A DNA stretch of 64,000 nucleotides from Sisyra terminalis. Lineage: Eukaryota > Arthropoda > Insecta > Neuroptera > Sisyridae. Below the pieces are notes generated by a model. The model did no database searches. It had not been told where the DNA came from and worked only from the letters and a program-made list of their open reading frames with translations. Positions within the stretch are counted from its first letter, which is position 1; each line of letters starts with the position of its first letter. The translations under genes and the position numbers were made by a program. The DNA lies in the NCBI GenBank assembly GCA_958496175.1, contig OY292276.1:35112449-35176448 (forward strand). The letters are read 5' to 3'. Positions 61,449 through 64,000 of the stretch are shown here, piece after piece.

Positions 61449-61727
61449 ATTATTATAATTAAATAACCATATTAGATTTTGATACTTTTAGTTTGTCATT
61501 TTTGTCACTTTTAGTGTTGTCAGTTTGATGTTTTAGTGGGTCACTAATGTGCATGACGCCCATTAGCACCTTACAAGGTAAAACAGAGAGGGGACGATAC
61601 AAATGCTATGGAAGCCTCTTTTTACAAACATAATAAATGGCTGCCTAGCCATCGGGGGTTAGTTAAAAAGCTTGCGTGGGTCATTGTCTGACCCACGAGT
61701 CATAGGTTCGCCATCATTGTGCTAGAA

Positions 61728-62738
61728 CTTTCTAAAACAGTGACCACGGTTGCACATTTATAGTATATGGAAAGAAGGTTAAGAAAAAATGTAGTATATT
61801 ATCGATCTTATCTTCCTTTTTAGATAATTCCTGTAAAGAACATGTATGTGAAACATTGGTTAAAAAAGGTAGAGAACCATACGCGGATTCAGAATTTTAT
61901 TTGGGAGGGAGAGTTGATTTTCTTGAAGGTAGATTTTATCTTTATTATATTTTTGTTATTTATATAATTTCAAATTTGTCCCAGGAAGACTCAGTTGCTT
62001 GAGGGAAGAAAACTAAATCCCCTTTGACATAAAGATCCGTTGCTGTAGGAAACCTACCGATGATTTAAATATTCGACTGGTTTTGCAGATATCAAATTGA
62101 AAATACTAAATTAATAAAATGTTAAACACAATTTGTGGGTATAAAAATTACTCACCTAAAAATACAGAGGATAAAAAGTTACTTATTGTAAAAAAATAAA
62201 ATTCATAATTGAAAATATTGCCTTTGTATTTGTTTGGGTTTTGTCAATAACAATTTAATTAATCTTAGCTTATTTATTTAATATTTCCTACATTAATAAA
62301 TATGAATTTATCAATTAGCCCTCAGTCTATTTTTTTCATTTCCCCTTTAAGCAGTCCCGAGCTTACAATTTTGGAAGCTTGTTGGTTGAGATGGTAATAA
62401 CTAACGATTCACACTTCTTTAAATTACTATACCGATGTAGAATTCTACCCAAATCTCTGTCTACTACTATATCAATATCTGTTACTAATAAATTATCTAA
62501 TAAAAAAGCATAACCTGAGGAGGCTGGGGTCTCTATCATTGTAAAACTTTGGTATAATTTTTAATTTTTCTTTAAAACGTTTCTCCAATTATTATTTTAA
62601 CAAGGAGTTTTTATCACAGAAATCATAGTCATCCTGTCCTTTTAATACGGCTTTTTGTTTGTAATACCGCTTTGATAAAAAAAGTAAATCTTAGTTGAGA
62701 AAAATGTTTTTAGGTTTAAATATTTTATAGACCCCCAA
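61728..62738. other. AT-rich intergenic DNA
   Basis: No gene supported. Less AT-rich pieces near 61980-62070 and 62340-62390 may be repeat fragments, but I cannot pair them. Confidence 0.4.
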
Positions 62739-62902
62739 CAAGGTTTATAAAATACACAGGTGGCCTCATGGTGGCTACGTGATGGATACGTGACGTATCC
62801 AGAAGAAATTCATACATATCTTCAGACTGATTAAATTTCAAAATTCTTCGTATGACGTCATTTTTTTTCCAATGGAGCAACCTGTGTAATTTACAAACCT
62901 TG
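62739..62902. mobile_element. 164-bp TIR element with 9-bp target duplication
   Basis: The ends are CAAGGTTTATAAAATACACA and, inverted, CAAGGTTTGTAAATTACACA, each continuing GGT-GC. GACCCCCAA flanks both sides exactly (62730-62738 and 62903-62911). A 9-bp duplication points to a Mutator-like origin; if the outer A belongs to the element, an 8-bp hAT-type reading is also possible. The centre holds the palindrome GGATACGTGACGTATCC. It lies about 750 bp upstream of the intersectin start codon. Confidence 0.82.
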
Positions 62903-63245
62903 GACCCCCAAAGCCCCCAAAATTTAAAACGTTTTTCTTTTCCATAAAAATGATCGCATATTTTATTTTCTAATATTAATAGTTAAGTTCAATAATTTTT
63001 GTTAAGTATGTGTATAATGCCATAAAATTTTATTAAAGAAGTAGTTTTGTAAGAAAAATAATAGAAATAATGTTTAGTTTACAGAGTTTACGTTTATTAA
63101 TTCAAATTGAGTAACACTGTATAATCGTTTTCCTTATTACCGATAATCGACGGAAAAAACCGACGAAACCGAAAGTTTCCGATGTAGTGGCAATTTAGCG
63201 GGAGGAGTAGCTTTAGCTGATGATTGCATTCTATTGATCCGAAAG

Positions 63246-63320
63246 TGACGTATGTCATTCCTATATAAAAATGTTTAATTTCGTTAAAATCAAATATTTT
63301 ACTCTCTAATCAACTTTTAG
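63246..63320 (+). promoter_or_regulatory. Candidate core promoter and leader exon of intersectin
   Basis: A CRE-like palindrome TGACGTATGTCA (63246-63257) is followed by a TATA-like CTATATAAAAATG (63261). About 50 bp further on is AACTTTTAG|GTAAGC, a good splice donor at 63321. A start near 63290-63300 would give a short non-coding leader exon spliced toward the ATG exon at 63658. This arrangement is plausible but not proven. Confidence 0.35.
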
Positions 63321-63657
63321 GTAAGCTATTTTTGATGCTTAGCTAACCAGTGAGTCAGTAGGTTATTATTTTCTCTCCAAAATACGCTATGTGTGCTTTA
63401 AAGCAGTCAGACGTTGTCTATCATTTTCATTACTAGCATTGAGTAATTGACTATATATTACACGATTTCTAAATAAAAAGTCAATTAAATTACTAATTAA
63501 TCTATTGAGTGATTACTTAGTTATTCGTACGTGAATTTAATACTTGTTTTTTCCATGGTAGCATTGATAACGCTTTATATGTGTGTGTGGTATTTAATAT
63601 TGTAGCTTGGCATTGTTCGTATTGCTTTCATTAAGAGGAATCTTAATTTTATAAACC

Positions 63658-64000
63658 ATGGCAACTACTGCTACAGTGCCGGATATAACATCTCCTGGAA
63701 GCATGGCAGCAACGCAATCAGACCCATGGGTTGTACAACCCAAAGAAAGAGCTCGATTTGAAGAACAATTTCGTTCATTACAACCTGTAAACGGTATTAT
63801 TACTGGAGTTCAAGCTAAAGATTTTATGTTGCAAAGTCAGTTACCACCTGCAGTTTTAGGACAAATATGGTGAGTTTCCAAGAATAGACTCAAAATATAA
63901 GAATTATAATTATACTATAAATTATAGGTCACTTTCGGATACAGATGCAGATGGAAAAATGGATATCAATGAATTTTCTATTGCTTGCAAATTAATAATG
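63658..64000 (+). CDS. Dap160: Intersectin (Dap160-type) N-terminus, partial
   Basis: Exon 1 (63658-63869) and the start of exon 2 (63928-64000, cut by the window end) join inside a Trp codon across a 58-nt intron (GTGAGT...TATAG). The ATG at 63658 opens a short Thr/Ser-rich leader; Met at codon 16 is an alternative. The first EH domain follows: DPWVVQPKERARFEEQF, GIITGVQAKDFMLQSQLPP, LGQIWSLSDTDADGKMDINE and FSIACKL. The calcium loop DTDADGKMDINE has acidic residues at positions 1, 3, 5, 9 and 12 and Gly at 6, so it can bind calcium. The match in order and wording to the EH1 domain of insect Dap160 and vertebrate intersectin is close. Family knowledge: intersectin is a cytoplasmic endocytic scaffold that binds NPF-motif partners, dynamin and other coat proteins, with later EH2, coiled-coil and SH3 domains. 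Those parts lie beyond this window. Confidence 0.93.

Larger units (their letters stand above)
58910..61719. mobile_element. hAT-like transposon carrying a serine protease homologue, 2.81 kb
   Basis: The left end CAGAGATGGCGAACTTTTTT and, inverted, the right end CAATGATGGCGAACCTATGA share the GATGGCGAAC core and, about 12 bp further in, CGTGGGTCA. The flanking 8-mers are TGCTAGAG (58902-58909) and TGCTAGAA (61720-61727), one mismatch, as expected of a hAT target duplication. No transposase frame is present. Inside are a second TIR element (58981-60020), the five-exon gene 60079-61438 and about 280 bp of right subterminal DNA with a perfect 8-bp stem hairpin (GTGGGTCA-TTGTC-TGACCCAC, 61676-61696). 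The element is non-autonomous and appears to have captured, or grown around, a host-type gene. Confidence 0.75.

Noticed and set aside
1..64000. CRISPR array, rRNA genes or bacterial operon
   Set aside because: No regularly spaced repeats, no rRNA-like GC-conserved blocks, and spliceosomal introns throughout: the DNA is eukaryotic.

Overview
This is a gene-poor, strongly AT-rich eukaryotic nuclear window. Three things indicate an insect: very short canonical introns (54, 56 and 58 nt), an intersectin/Dap160-type gene start, and a dense set of arthropod-type DNA transposons. The order cannot be fixed from the sequence alone.

Layout. About 1-52.7 kb contains no protein-coding gene I can support. 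It is intergenic or intronic AT-rich DNA holding a graveyard of mostly short non-autonomous transposons: hAT-like MITEs, several with intact 8-bp target duplications; a TAA-flanked Harbinger-like MITE; a TA-flanked element; two Helitron-like elements plus a third 3' fragment; a Penelope-like (GIY-YIG) remnant; a long palindrome; tRNA-derived SINE-like pieces; and one roughly 220-bp MITE family present about seven times. A few less AT-rich islands (about 2.1, 7.9, 13.1, 34.9 and 39.3 kb) stand out and could be promoters, 5' UTR exons or conserved regulatory DNA. The 39.3-kb island ends in a good splice donor and is a candidate first exon for the gene at 52.7 kb.

Three protein-coding genes are supported, all on the + strand. 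(1) 52744-56526: a two-exon gene for a 1242-residue secreted, Thr/Asn/Pro-rich protein with no cysteine after the signal peptide, probably extracellular matrix, cuticle or mucin-like. (2) 60079-61438: a five-exon serine protease homologue with all eight fold cysteines but all three catalytic residues replaced. (3) 63658-64000: the first two exons of an intersectin (Dap160) gene, cut by the window end inside its first EH domain.

The most interesting arrangement is that gene 2 lies entirely inside a 2.81-kb segment (58910-61719). This segment has the terminal inverted repeats and near-perfect 8-bp target duplication of a hAT transposon. A second TIR-bearing element is nested inside it just upstream of the first exon. 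This looks like a host-type, intron-containing serine protease homologue gene captured or carried by a non-autonomous DNA transposon. The three genes show no sign of working in one pathway.
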